This document shows positions 1 through 6,233 of a stretch of 10,883 nt of DNA, one piece after another (the first letter of the stretch is position 1; each line of letters opens with the position of its first letter). Made by a program: the position numbers and the translations under genes. A model generated the notes under the pieces. The model had not been told where the DNA came from. It searched no databases and saw only the letters and a list, made by a program, of their open reading frames with translations. Source of the DNA: Candidatus Uhrbacteria bacterium RIFOXYB12_FULL_58_10 (GTDB taxonomy: Bacteria > Patescibacteriota > Patescibacteriia > UBA9934 > GWF2-40-263); assembly GCA_943357275.1 (NCBI GenBank), contig CALRGL010000033.1:1-10883 (forward strand), read 5' to 3'.

Positions 1-666
1 CTTGTGTTTCATACGGACGCTTGTCAGGCAACGGGGTATTTAGACTTGAACGTGACAAGATTGCATGTAGACATGCTCACACTCAACGGTTCAAAAATGT
101 ACGGACCAAAGGGCACGGGTGTGCTTTACCTCAAGCGTGGAATCAAACTTCAACCACTCCAATTTGGTGGCTCGCAAGAGCGAGCACTTCGACCAGGAAC
201 AGAATTTACTGCGGGTATTATTGGAATGGCTAAAGCTCTTCAACTAGTCCAAGCAGATCGGCAGCAAGAAGCAGCTCGCTTGATTCCACTTCGAGACAAA
301 CTCATCAAAGGCATTCAAGAGCGCATCAAAAAAACACGTTTGAATGGACACCCGACAAACAGACTACCAAACAACGTAAACATTTCGATCATGGATATCG
401 AGGGTGAAGCGATTGTTCTGTATCTTGATGCCTCCGGTATTTATACTTCAACAGGATCTGCTTGTACGAGTGCCTCTCTTGATCCTTCGCATGTCATTCT
501 TGCTCTTGGATTACCTTATGAAGTAGCTCACGGATCCATCCGATTTAGTTTGGGACATGACACCACAGAAGAAGCGATTGATTACGTGTTAGAAACTCTT
601 CCACTCTTGGTTGAAAAATTACGTTCGATAAGTCCGGTGCGTGTTGATGAAAAATATTTTGTATGA
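1..666 (+). CDS. iscS: Cysteine desulfurase (NifS/IscS class), C-terminal part, cut by window start
   Basis: This PLP enzyme takes sulfur from cysteine (giving alanine) and passes the persulfide to a scaffold such as the NifU-like product of the next gene. The reading frame is open from base 1, so the N-terminal part, roughly 170 residues of a family length near 390-400, lies outside the window; the GTG at 4-6 is not the start. Visible landmarks are the PLP-contacting HTDACQATG segment, the PLP-lysine motif NGSKMYGPKG with Lys at 94-96, the GGSQERALRPGTE segment, and the catalytic loop STGSACTSASLDPSHV with the active Cys at 463-465. The AHGSIRFSLG and TTEEAIDYV segments near the end are also typical. 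Its stop overlaps the next start (ATGA at 663-666), so translation is probably coupled. The nifS and iscS subgroups cannot be separated without the missing half; the NifU partner would fit either. Confidence 0.95.
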   Translation, partial: LVFHTDACQATGYLDLNVTRLHVDMLTLNGSKMYGPKGTGVLYLKRGIKLQPLQFGGSQERALRPGTEFTAGIIGMAKALQLVQADRQQEAARLIPLRDKLIKGIQERIKKTRLNGHPTNRLPNNVNISIMDIEGEAIVLYLDASGIYTSTGSACTSASLDPSHVILALGLPYEVAHGSIRFSLGHDTTEEAIDYVLETLPLLVEKLRSISPVRVDEKYFV

Positions 667-1334
667 CACACAAACAAGAACCAATCAAAGGAACCGCAGG
701 AGACGTGGCTTCTCACGATCAAACCAAGTCTTGGTTTTATACGGACGTTGTGAAAGATCACTTTTTTAATCCGCGCAACTTCATGCATCAAGATGCAGAT
801 GAACGTGAGTACAATGCGATTGGAAAAGTTGGTTCACCAGCCTGTGGAGACGAACTTCGTGTTTGGATGAAGGTAGATCCAACAACAGAACGCATCACCG
901 ATTTTCGATGGAAGACGTTTGGATGTGGAAGTGCGATTGCGTCTACGTCTATGGCGTCGGTTATGGTAATGGAGAATGGGGGAATGACACTTGAAGAAGC
1001 GCGTAAGCTCAAACCACAAGACATCATGGAACGCTTGGGTGGATTACCACAAAGAAAGTTTCATTGCAGTGTGTTGTGTGACAAAGCCCTTCGTGATGCG
1101 ATTAATGACTTCTATCGACGTACAGATCAATTTGATAAAATGATTGTCGAGGCTTCGCGCATCATTGATCCTATTTCAAAAGTTACAGATCATGATATTG
1201 AAGAAGCTGTGCTTGAGGGTGCGCATACGCTTGAACTTGTTCAACAAAAAACAAAAGTGGGAATCGGAAATCCAGGATGTTTGCCAGCGGTTGAAGAACT
1301 GATTCGATTCTATAAAGAAAAATATTTCGGGTAA
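663..1334 (+). CDS. nifU: NifU/IscU-type Fe-S scaffold with degenerate C-terminal BFD-like domain
   Basis: The protein (223 residues) is a scaffold on which Fe-S clusters are built with sulfur from the upstream desulfurase. Residues about 25-155 are the IscU/NifU_N domain: the DHFFNPRN start, the three cluster ligands Cys61 (PACGDE), Cys88 (TFGCGSA) and Cys135 (FHCSVL), and the neighbouring Asp63. An extra Cys139 follows. Residues about 172-223 match in pattern the [2Fe-2S] BFD-like domain of NifU (VTDHDIEEAV, HTLELVQQKTKVGIG, LPAVEELI), but only one of the four expected cysteines, Cys206, remains. That domain therefore probably cannot hold its own cluster. The start overlaps the iscS stop by four bases and has no Shine-Dalgarno site. 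The gene for the third NifU domain lies separately, one base downstream. The family call is firm; the loss of the BFD cluster is an inference from missing cysteines. Confidence 0.93.
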   Translation: MTHKQEPIKGTAGDVASHDQTKSWFYTDVVKDHFFNPRNFMHQDADEREYNAIGKVGSPACGDELRVWMKVDPTTERITDFRWKTFGCGSAIASTSMASVMVMENGGMTLEEARKLKPQDIMERLGGLPQRKFHCSVLCDKALRDAINDFYRRTDQFDKMIVEASRIIDPISKVTDHDIEEAVLEGAHTLELVQQKTKVGIGNPGCLPAVEELIRFYKEKYFG

Positions 1335-1335
1335 T

Positions 1336-1560
1336 ATGGAAATTAGAGAACGCCTTGAAACACGACTCGCTCATCTCAAACCAATCTTAGAAGAAGGAGG
1401 AAAGAGCATTGAAATTCTTTCTATCGAAGGCAATAAAGTGACCTTTGCTGTGAAGGGATTTTGCTCTGGATGCGGATGTACCTCTTCTTACAAAGAAGGA
1501 TTACAAGACTTGGTTCAAGAAACGTGTCCAGAATTAACAGAGATTTGTTTCGTAGAATAA
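1336..1560 (+). CDS. Stand-alone Nfu-type (NifU C-terminal) Fe-S carrier
   Basis: This 74-residue protein corresponds to the C-terminal domain of NifU, a cluster carrier that normally binds a [4Fe-4S] cluster through a CxxC pair at a dimer interface. Residues 1-38 match the usual start (repeated helix, LKPILEEGGKSIEIL, then a strand). Residues 40-52 carry the cluster site KGFCSGCGCTSS, with Cys43 and Cys46 as the CxxC pair and an added Cys48. KEGLQDLVQETCPEL is the following helix. The start lies one base after the nifU stop with no ribosome site, consistent with coupled translation. With nifU it looks like a three-domain NifU split into two genes. CxxCxC in place of the usual CxxC is mildly unusual. 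Confidence 0.88.
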   Translation: MEIRERLETRLAHLKPILEEGGKSIEILSIEGNKVTFAVKGFCSGCGCTSSYKEGLQDLVQETCPELTEICFVE

Positions 1561-1561
1561 T

Positions 1562-1831
1562 ATGCCAAAAATTCGCGTGCGTGTTGATGAAGATTTGTGT
1601 ATCGGTGCAGCGTCGTGCGTGACCATCGCTCCAGCAACGTTTCAAATGAACAATGAAAACAAAGCCTACGTTTTGGATCACGGAACAGAACCAGATGGTT
1701 CTAAGTATGAACGTTGGATGGACGTCACAGACGATGAATACGAAAACATTTTGCTCGGCGCACAGTCTTGCCCGACGCTTGCTATATTTATTTATAGCGA
1801 AGACGGAACGCTTTTATTTCCAGAAATGTAG
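1562..1831 (+). CDS. Small three-cysteine ferredoxin, probably [3Fe-4S]
   Basis: The 89-residue soluble protein has the layout of single-cluster ferredoxins: a DEDLCIGAASC segment with Cys13 and Cys19, Ala16 where a fourth ligand would stand, and a distant Cys70-Pro71. The three-cysteine pattern with Ala at the second ligand position is typical of [3Fe-4S] ferredoxins of the Fer4_13/Fer4_15 type, which often serve reductase-linked electron transfer. The stretch FQMNNENKAYVLD is the usual strand after the first ligands. Residues 41-65 form an acidic insert with a predicted helix. It starts one base after the nfu stop and ends three bases before the FAD oxidoreductase start, so that enzyme is the obvious electron donor or acceptor. 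The cluster type is inferred from ligand count only. Confidence 0.88.
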   Translation: MPKIRVRVDEDLCIGAASCVTIAPATFQMNNENKAYVLDHGTEPDGSKYERWMDVTDDEYENILLGAQSCPTLAIFIYSEDGTLLFPEM

Positions 1832-1834
1832 ACT

Positions 1835-3004
1835 ATGCGTTACGTGATTATCGGCGGAGGGATCGCCGGGACAACAGCTGCAGAGGAACTTCGTAAGCTC
1901 GACAAGACGGGTGAGATTACGCTTGTCAGCGAAGAACAGCACGCGATCTATTCGCGTGTTTTGTTGCCTCATTACATCAAAGAAATTATTCCGCGTGAGC
2001 GCGTTTTTTTGAAAAAAGAAACTTGGTACGCAGAGCAAAACATCGAGTGGCTTCGAGGAGAACTTGTGGTTGAACTCGATGGGAAAAATAAATTTGTTCG
2101 TTTGTCGAGTGACCGAGAAATTGAATACGACAAACTTCTTATCGCAACAGGTAGTGCACCACGCACGGTTCTGGACGATCCTCGCGGAGTTTCTTATTTA
2201 AGATCACTTGATGACGCAGAACACTTCATTCAACTGATGAAAGAGCGAGAGACAGATTGGAAAGCGGGAATTTATGGTGGGGGATTTATTGCGTGTGAAT
2301 ATTTGAATCTGTTTGCGCACGCCGGTATTCCAACAGAGATCGCGTTTCGTGGAGATCACTTTTGGTCGAATACGTTAACAGATGATGCAGGCGAACTGAT
2401 TAATCGACATCTCGAAAAAAACGGTGTGACCGTGCACAAGCAGGCACAGTTTAAACAGATTCTTGGAGACACTCAGTTGGAAGGATTTGAAACCAGCAAA
2501 GGCATTCACTCCTGTCAGATTCTCGGGGTTGGTATCGGTATTGATCCTGACATTGGATTTTTGAAAAACACAGGAATCGAAATGGGGCGAGGCATTCTTG
2601 CCAATGAATTTCTAGAGACAAACATTCCAGATATTTATACAGCAGGTGATGGTTCCGAGTTTTACGATGTGATTGCCATGCGTCAGGTGAACACGGGCAA
2701 CTGGCTCAATTCCATGACCCAAGGACGTGTTGCGGCGAAGAATATGTTCGGTGAAAAAACAACGTTCGAACTAGTCTCCAGTTACGCTGCAAACGCGCTT
2801 GGACTCGACATCATCTTTGTGGGTGATACCTCAAAACAACACGCAGAAACACTCGAAATCATCGGTTCATTGGAAGAAGGTGGAATCACGGAACTATTCA
2901 TTCGAGATAATCGATTGGTGGGTGGAGTGATGATCGGCAGAAACCAAGACCGTAAGGAAGTGACAGATGCCATTCGAGAAAGACGTCTGTTTCAAAGGAA
3001 ATAG
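1835..3004 (+). CDS. FAD-dependent NAD(P)H oxidoreductase (Pyr_redox_2), likely ferredoxin reductase
   Basis: The 389-residue flavoprotein has two nucleotide-binding folds. The FAD fold starts at residue 3 with VIIGGGIAGTTAAEELR (glycines 7-9 and 12) and continues to ATGSAPR at 104-110. The NAD(P)H fold has YGGGFIACEY at 147-156. The second FAD contact is YTAGDGSEF at 268-276. There is no redox CxxxxC pair near the first fold, so it is not a disulfide reductase. It resembles the reductases that feed rubredoxins, ferredoxins or nitrite reductase. Residues 310-389 form a short C-terminal domain. The start is three bases after the ferredoxin stop and the gene ends the operon, directly before a terminator. 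An inferred role is to reduce the ferredoxin for cluster assembly or repair; the true electron partner is not shown by sequence. Confidence 0.88.
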   Translation: MRYVIIGGGIAGTTAAEELRKLDKTGEITLVSEEQHAIYSRVLLPHYIKEIIPRERVFLKKETWYAEQNIEWLRGELVVELDGKNKFVRLSSDREIEYDKLLIATGSAPRTVLDDPRGVSYLRSLDDAEHFIQLMKERETDWKAGIYGGGFIACEYLNLFAHAGIPTEIAFRGDHFWSNTLTDDAGELINRHLEKNGVTVHKQAQFKQILGDTQLEGFETSKGIHSCQILGVGIGIDPDIGFLKNTGIEMGRGILANEFLETNIPDIYTAGDGSEFYDVIAMRQVNTGNWLNSMTQGRVAAKNMFGEKTTFELVSSYAANALGLDIIFVGDTSKQHAETLEIIGSLEEGGITELFIRDNRLVGGVMIGRNQDRKEVTDAIRERRLFQRK

Positions 3005-3006
3005 TT

Positions 3007-3034
3007 AAAAAAACCGACAAAACGTCGGTTTTTT
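3007..3034 (+). terminator. Rho-independent terminator of the Fe-S operon
   Basis: ACCGAC (3013-3018) pairs with GTCGGT (3024-3029) around the loop AAAAC. An A-run precedes the stem and a T-run (3029-3034) follows, so it could work in both directions. It starts two bases after the oxidoreductase stop, and the next promoter begins two bases after it. Confidence 0.9.
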
Positions 3035-3036
3035 CG

Positions 3037-3065
3037 TTGACAAAATCCCCATTTTATGGTATTTT
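3037..3065 (+). promoter_or_regulatory. Sigma70-like promoter P1 for the 706-residue membrane protein
   Basis: A perfect TTGACA (3037-3042) is followed by a 17-base spacer and TATTTT (3060-3065), with TG at 3057-3058 as an extended -10 element. Transcription should begin near 3072. It is 24/29 identical to the promoter at 5532-5560, including most of the spacer. Confidence 0.8.
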
Positions 3066-3071
3066 CTTATC

Positions 3072-3172
3072 TTCTTTCGTGCGCGGTGGAACAATCCGCT
3101 TGCGGAAGCAAGGTTTCTGTTTTTGTTTCTTTTACCCCAATTCCGCGGCGTTGCCGCACGGAGGAAGTTTCC
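3072..3172 (+). promoter_or_regulatory. Structured 5' leader (about 100 bases) of the membrane-protein gene
   Basis: Two small hairpins can be drawn. CTTGC (3099-3103) pairs with GCAAG (3108-3112) around GGAA, a GNRA-type loop. GCGGC (3145-3149) pairs with GCCGC (3153-3157) around GTT, three bases before the Shine-Dalgarno site. A leader this long and structured is out of keeping with the leaderless-looking genes around it and may control translation. No known riboswitch was recognised. Confidence 0.45.
3160..3164 (+). promoter_or_regulatory. Ribosome binding site GGAGG that fixes the start at 3173
   Basis: GGAGG lies eight bases before ATG 3173-3175. The longer in-frame ATG at 3056 sits inside the promoter spacer, upstream of the -10 element, and so cannot be in the mRNA made from this promoter. 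Confidence 0.85.
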
Positions 3173-5293
3173 ATGGCTGATTTCATCGCCACGATGGTTG
3201 ATGAGGCGTTCGAGCGTCAGGTTCGCAAGTCCATCGAGTCCGCTCTCAAAAAGTCGGCTGAGCGAGGAGAAGAAGGTGGACAGGCTGCAAAGTCCGTTCT
3301 CAGTTTTCTCTTCAATCAAAAAAGCGAGATCATGCGTCGGGCCGCCCCGATCGTTGGTTTCACACTTCCGCTTCTTGGTTCTGCCGTTGCTGGCGTCATC
3401 AAGAAGCCCGGTTTCTTCGATGGAATCTTGCCTGATGATAATCGCCCAGCGATCAAGCAGGCCAAGATGGTCCTGCAGTCGATCGCTCCGGCGTTTGCCA
3501 TCGGTGCTTCTGAGGCTGTCAGTGACGCGATCAAGCGTGCTGTTGACTCCAAAGTTAGTGACAAGGTCACAACTCCGGAAGCTCAGCAGACCAAACCACT
3601 CGATCGTCCCGTTATTTCTCGGATGATTCCGGGTCGTGTCTTTATTTGTGAAGCGCACGAAGACGGACGCATCAAGATCGGGGCAGATCAACTGCCGGTC
3701 ATCAGTGATCCTGTTTGGAGAAATGCTGTTCGGTTTTGGGAAGCTGCCTACCATGCGGCTGGTGGTCATTCCAACAACCGCAACGGTCGCGATGATTCGA
3801 CACGGTTTCCCCACGATTACGTTTCGTTTGCAACCGCGGCTGACATCATGTTCGGCGAAGGTGGCACAAACGTTGACGCGGACAAGCTCCTCGAACTCAA
3901 GAAAGGGCCGGACAAGCCCAAGGATGGGTACGCGGCGTTTACCGACGCAACTGTGAATGTACTCGAAGCGCTGGCCGGAACCGTTTCCGGTATGAGCGAT
4001 TTCGATTACGATCAAGCAGAAGATCTGATCAAGGATCAGTTCAAAGAGATTGATCCTGCCAAGGTCAACTTGCTTGGAAGGTTTCAGTCTGCGATTCAGC
4101 CAGGTGAGGTGACACACTTCACGCCGGCCAAATACAAGCAGATTCTGACCTTCATCGACACGATGCTGGGGGGCGAGCGCAACTGGTTCAATACGGCGCG
4201 TCGTCATTTCCGATCGTTTCTCGACAAGCATGGTTCGACTGGAGATTCCTTCTTTGGAAGGGCCAGATGGCTCTTCAAGTGGATTTGGACCTATGCCCGT
4301 TGGGTCCTTCTGGCCGGTCTTCTCCCGTTTCTCTTCTTTCTGTTCTGTTTCTGTACCGCCGCTTACGGCACGTTCATGCTCGATTCGGGTGGTGACAAGG
4401 AACTGCTCATTTCGGTCCGATGCTTGGTCTTCGGCACCTGGGGCATGCTTCTGAGTCTAACCTTCCTCAAGGTGGTCGACGTCGTCTTTCGTCCGATCGG
4501 CACTTGGGCTGGAATGGCACCGGACGCATTTACTGATATTGGCCGGAAGATCTCAGCATTTGTCGGAGTCTACGGATTCCTGATGGTGCTCGTGAAACTT
4601 TGGGCCTCTGGTCTTGGAATGTTCTTGCTCCCGCACTACCTGCTCTTGGCTTCGGCCGCTGGAAGCTACGGCTTCATGATGATGGCCTTGTCGGCAGGGT
4701 GGATTGGTCAGACCAAACTGTGGGTGCTCGAAGGCGCGACGGCAATCAAGAAGTTGGTTGTCGGAGCGCTCATCACTTCGCTTGCAGGTTCGTTTCTCGT
4801 TGGTTTGATCAAGTCGGGTCTTGGATCAAGCTGGTTTGAGAAGACGTGGAATTCCATGTGGGTTTATTTCCACGAAAATCGACTCTTCGCCAGTGTTGTC
4901 ATCCTCGCGATCTATGTCGTTGTGGTCATCGCGTTTGCTCGTTTGACTGAGCGATTCCGTAGTTACACAAATAACGGAACGATTTACGTGAAGGAGTTCT
5001 CAGGACTCGCTTCCTTCGCTGGGTTTCTCATCGGTCTAGCTCTGGTTCTTCTTCCTTGGTACCCATCAAAAAAGTGGGTTGAGGATGAGGAGGTTCAGAC
5101 AACGACTTCGACAGCTTCTCAGACACCTAGCACACCGACTCGCTCTATTACTCCCTCTGCTCCAGTGATTCGTCGACAGTCTCAGACTGCGTCTCCGGTT
5201 CAGACTTCTCGTGACACGCGTAAAGAACCGCCGTGCAGTGAGATTGATCCTGCACTGCGCAAGTACGTGGCTCGGTGCCAACTGGTCAGGTAA
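3173..5293 (+). CDS. Large multi-pass membrane protein of unknown family
   Basis: I do not recognise a family. The 706-residue product has an amphipathic, charged N-terminus (1-55), a short hydrophobic stretch (58-77), and a long soluble region to about 365 with no recognised motif. About seven hydrophobic segments follow: near 376-402, 411-433, 460-478, 480-511, 526-547, 571-589 and 609-629. The tail from 636 is rich in Thr, Ser, Pro and Gln and ends with two cysteines (688 and 702). There is no cleavable signal peptide. The start is set by GGAGG at 3160 and promoter P1. The gene is distinctly G+C-richer than the Fe-S operon, and a terminator follows it. The two genes after it encode exported proteins, so an envelope complex with this protein as the membrane core is plausible. 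A VirB6/TrbL-like channel role would suit the layout but no motif supports it. Confidence 0.85.
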   Translation: MADFIATMVDEAFERQVRKSIESALKKSAERGEEGGQAAKSVLSFLFNQKSEIMRRAAPIVGFTLPLLGSAVAGVIKKPGFFDGILPDDNRPAIKQAKMVLQSIAPAFAIGASEAVSDAIKRAVDSKVSDKVTTPEAQQTKPLDRPVISRMIPGRVFICEAHEDGRIKIGADQLPVISDPVWRNAVRFWEAAYHAAGGHSNNRNGRDDSTRFPHDYVSFATAADIMFGEGGTNVDADKLLELKKGPDKPKDGYAAFTDATVNVLEALAGTVSGMSDFDYDQAEDLIKDQFKEIDPAKVNLLGRFQSAIQPGEVTHFTPAKYKQILTFIDTMLGGERNWFNTARRHFRSFLDKHGSTGDSFFGRARWLFKWIWTYARWVLLAGLLPFLFFLFCFCTAAYGTFMLDSGGDKELLISVRCLVFGTWGMLLSLTFLKVVDVVFRPIGTWAGMAPDAFTDIGRKISAFVGVYGFLMVLVKLWASGLGMFLLPHYLLLASAAGSYGFMMMALSAGWIGQTKLWVLEGATAIKKLVVGALITSLAGSFLVGLIKSGLGSSWFEKTWNSMWVYFHENRLFASVVILAIYVVVVIAFARLTERFRSYTNNGTIYVKEFSGLASFAGFLIGLALVLLPWYPSKKWVEDEEVQTTTSTASQTPSTPTRSITPSAPVIRRQSQTASPVQTSRDTRKEPPCSEIDPALRKYVARCQLVR

Positions 5294-5311
5294 TTGAAAG
5301 ATTCGTTCTCT

Positions 5312-5342
5312 ACGGTCAATCCGAAAGGTTTGACCGTTTTTT
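5312..5342 (+). terminator. Rho-independent terminator after the membrane-protein gene
   Basis: ACGGTCAA (5312-5319) pairs with TTGACCGT (5330-5337). Inside, CC-GAAA-GG extends the stem after one T-T mismatch and closes with a GNRA loop. Six T residues follow at 5337-5342. It lies 18 bases past the stop codon. Confidence 0.92.
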
Positions 5343-5350
5343 AATTGTGT

Positions 5351-5378
5351 CTGCTGATTACCGGCTGGTAACCAGCAG
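5351..5378 (+). repeat. Hairpin CTGCTG/CAGCAG between terminator and long inverted repeat
   Basis: CTGCTG (5351-5356) pairs with CAGCAG (5373-5378), and TTACC (5358-5362) pairs with GGTAA (5367-5371). There is one A-C mismatch between the two stems, and the loop is GGCT. No T-run follows, so it is not an ordinary terminator. Function unknown. Confidence 0.7.
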
Positions 5379-5387
5379 AGGTCATTT

Positions 5388-5489
5388 TGTGTCATCCAGA
5401 CGTAAGGAGGGATCTGTTTGTTCGGCTGTTTTCAATAAAATTCGTGGAAGCAAGACGTAACAGATCCCTCCTTACGTCTGGATGACACA
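5388..5489. repeat. Perfect 31-bp inverted repeat with 40-base loop
   Basis: The left arm 5388-5418 and right arm 5459-5489 are exact reverse complements over 31 bases; the loop is 5419-5458. The left arm starts TGTGTCATCCAGACG and contains TAAGGAGG; the right arm contains the complement CCTCCTTA. No direct repeat was seen at the outer edges and no open reading frame of useful size lies inside. It could be a very small terminal-inverted-repeat element, a dyad recognised by a protein, or a stable RNA hairpin. It lies 42 bases upstream of promoter P2. With the preceding terminator and hairpin it accounts for most of the 316-base gap between the two genes. Confidence 0.9.
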
Positions 5490-5531
5490 GGAGAATAGTC
5501 CCTATTTTTGCCTATTTTACCTCTAATTCCA

Positions 5532-5560
5532 TTGACAAAACCCTCATTTTCTGGTATAGT
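5532..5560 (+). promoter_or_regulatory. Sigma70-like promoter P2 for the lipoprotein gene
   Basis: Perfect TTGACA (5532-5537), a 17-base spacer, then TATAGT (5555-5560) with extended -10 TG at 5552-5553. It matches P1 at 24 of 29 positions. The start of transcription should be near 5567, giving a leader of about 40 bases. Confidence 0.88.
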
Positions 5561-5596
5561 ACCCCCTTAATTCATAACCCAAACCGTTCGAAAACT

Positions 5597-5602
5597 AAGG
5601 AG
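5597..5602 (+). promoter_or_regulatory. Ribosome binding site AAGGAG of the lipoprotein gene
   Basis: AAGGAG ends seven bases before ATG 5610-5612 and supports that start. Such a clear site is absent from the Fe-S and pilin-like operons in this window. Confidence 0.85.
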
Positions 5603-5609
5603 AATTGCG

Positions 5610-6173
5610 ATGAAAATCGCTTTCGTTTTGTCCCTGCTCATGGTTGCGTGCTCCACCGGTTCAGTCACGGTCAAACGCGACATTCGAGATGACAAGGGAA
5701 ATGTGGTCGGAAAGATCGAGGTTAGCCATCCAAAGGCGAGCATCGGTGAGACCGAGGCACTACTCGCGTCGACTCGGACGTTGGAAGCGACGATTCGTGG
5801 TGGTGAAATAGGAGTTCTGGGTGTTCAGCACGGCCTTCCGGTCTCGCTGGATACCGCTGGGACGCAAGTCACGGCCGGTTACGTACAGAGTCCCTACGGC
5901 TACAACGGGTCCAGCGGATTTAGTTCCGCCTACGACCCGCTCATCGCGGCAGAACGCGCGACCCTCGGCAGTCAGCCGTACGGTCAGCTTCCATCGCTCA
6001 CGCAGAACGCGCCGGCACCCCCGCCGGTGTATGGGCAACCGCAACAGTTGCCAACACTTACCGGAGACGGTAAGGAAGCTTGCCCGCCAAGCGGCAAGGG
6101 AAGAACAGATGGGGAACGGCTGACTTGTTCAGAGAATGCTCTGAAAAGTATGGCCGATATTCTCATCAAGTAG
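5610..6173 (+). CDS. Putative lipoprotein of unknown function
   Basis: I do not recognise a family. The 187-residue product opens with a short signal (MKIAFVLSLLMVAC) whose Cys14 sits in a lipobox-like LMVAC context, so it is probably lipid-anchored on the outer face of the membrane. Residues 18-40 look like a beta hairpin (SVTVKRDIRDDKGNVVGKIE). Residues 45-90 hold a mixed helix/strand segment. Residues 90-150 are rich in Gly, Ser, Tyr, Pro and Gln and likely extended. The C-terminus has two cysteines (158 and 173) that could form a disulfide, then a short helix. The gene has its own promoter and ribosome site and is followed 60 bases later by another exported protein, probably on the same transcript. 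The signal is short with one basic residue, so lipidation is likely but not certain. Confidence 0.82.
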   Translation: MKIAFVLSLLMVACSTGSVTVKRDIRDDKGNVVGKIEVSHPKASIGETEALLASTRTLEATIRGGEIGVLGVQHGLPVSLDTAGTQVTAGYVQSPYGYNGSSGFSSAYDPLIAAERATLGSQPYGQLPSLTQNAPAPPPVYGQPQQLPTLTGDGKEACPPSGKGRTDGERLTCSENALKSMADILIK

Positions 6174-6194
6174 GAAAGTCTCTCAAACAAAAAC

Positions 6195-6214
6195 GCCCCT
6201 CCTTACGAAGGGGC
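6195..6214 (+). promoter_or_regulatory. Intergenic hairpin upstream of the 337-residue protein
   Basis: GCCCCT (6195-6200) pairs with AGGGGC (6209-6214). No T-run follows, so full termination is unlikely. TCCTT (6200-6204) can alternatively pair with AAGGA (6223-6227), the ribosome site of the next gene. The hairpin may therefore tune translation or stabilise the mRNA end between two cistrons. Confidence 0.6.
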
Positions 6215-6233
6215 ATACAGAAAAGGATGGGAA

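Noticed and set aside
3056..3172. Longer start for the membrane protein at ATG 3056
   Set aside because: That ATG lies inside the promoter spacer, upstream of the -10 box, so it would not be transcribed from P1. GGAGG before ATG 3173 fits far better.
3005..4231. 408-codon open frame on the minus strand under the membrane-protein gene
   Set aside because: It lies antisense to a gene with promoter, ribosome site and coherent membrane topology. Its product is highly basic with no recognisable domain, and it reads into the terminator and promoter at 3007-3065. It looks like a shadow of a G+C-rich gene.
5403..5436. Tiny leader peptide after TAAGGAGG in the inverted-repeat left arm (TTG start at 5418, six codons)
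   Set aside because: It is too short to support coding, the ribosome site would be locked in a 31-bp stem, and the upstream promoter P1 is cut off by a terminator.
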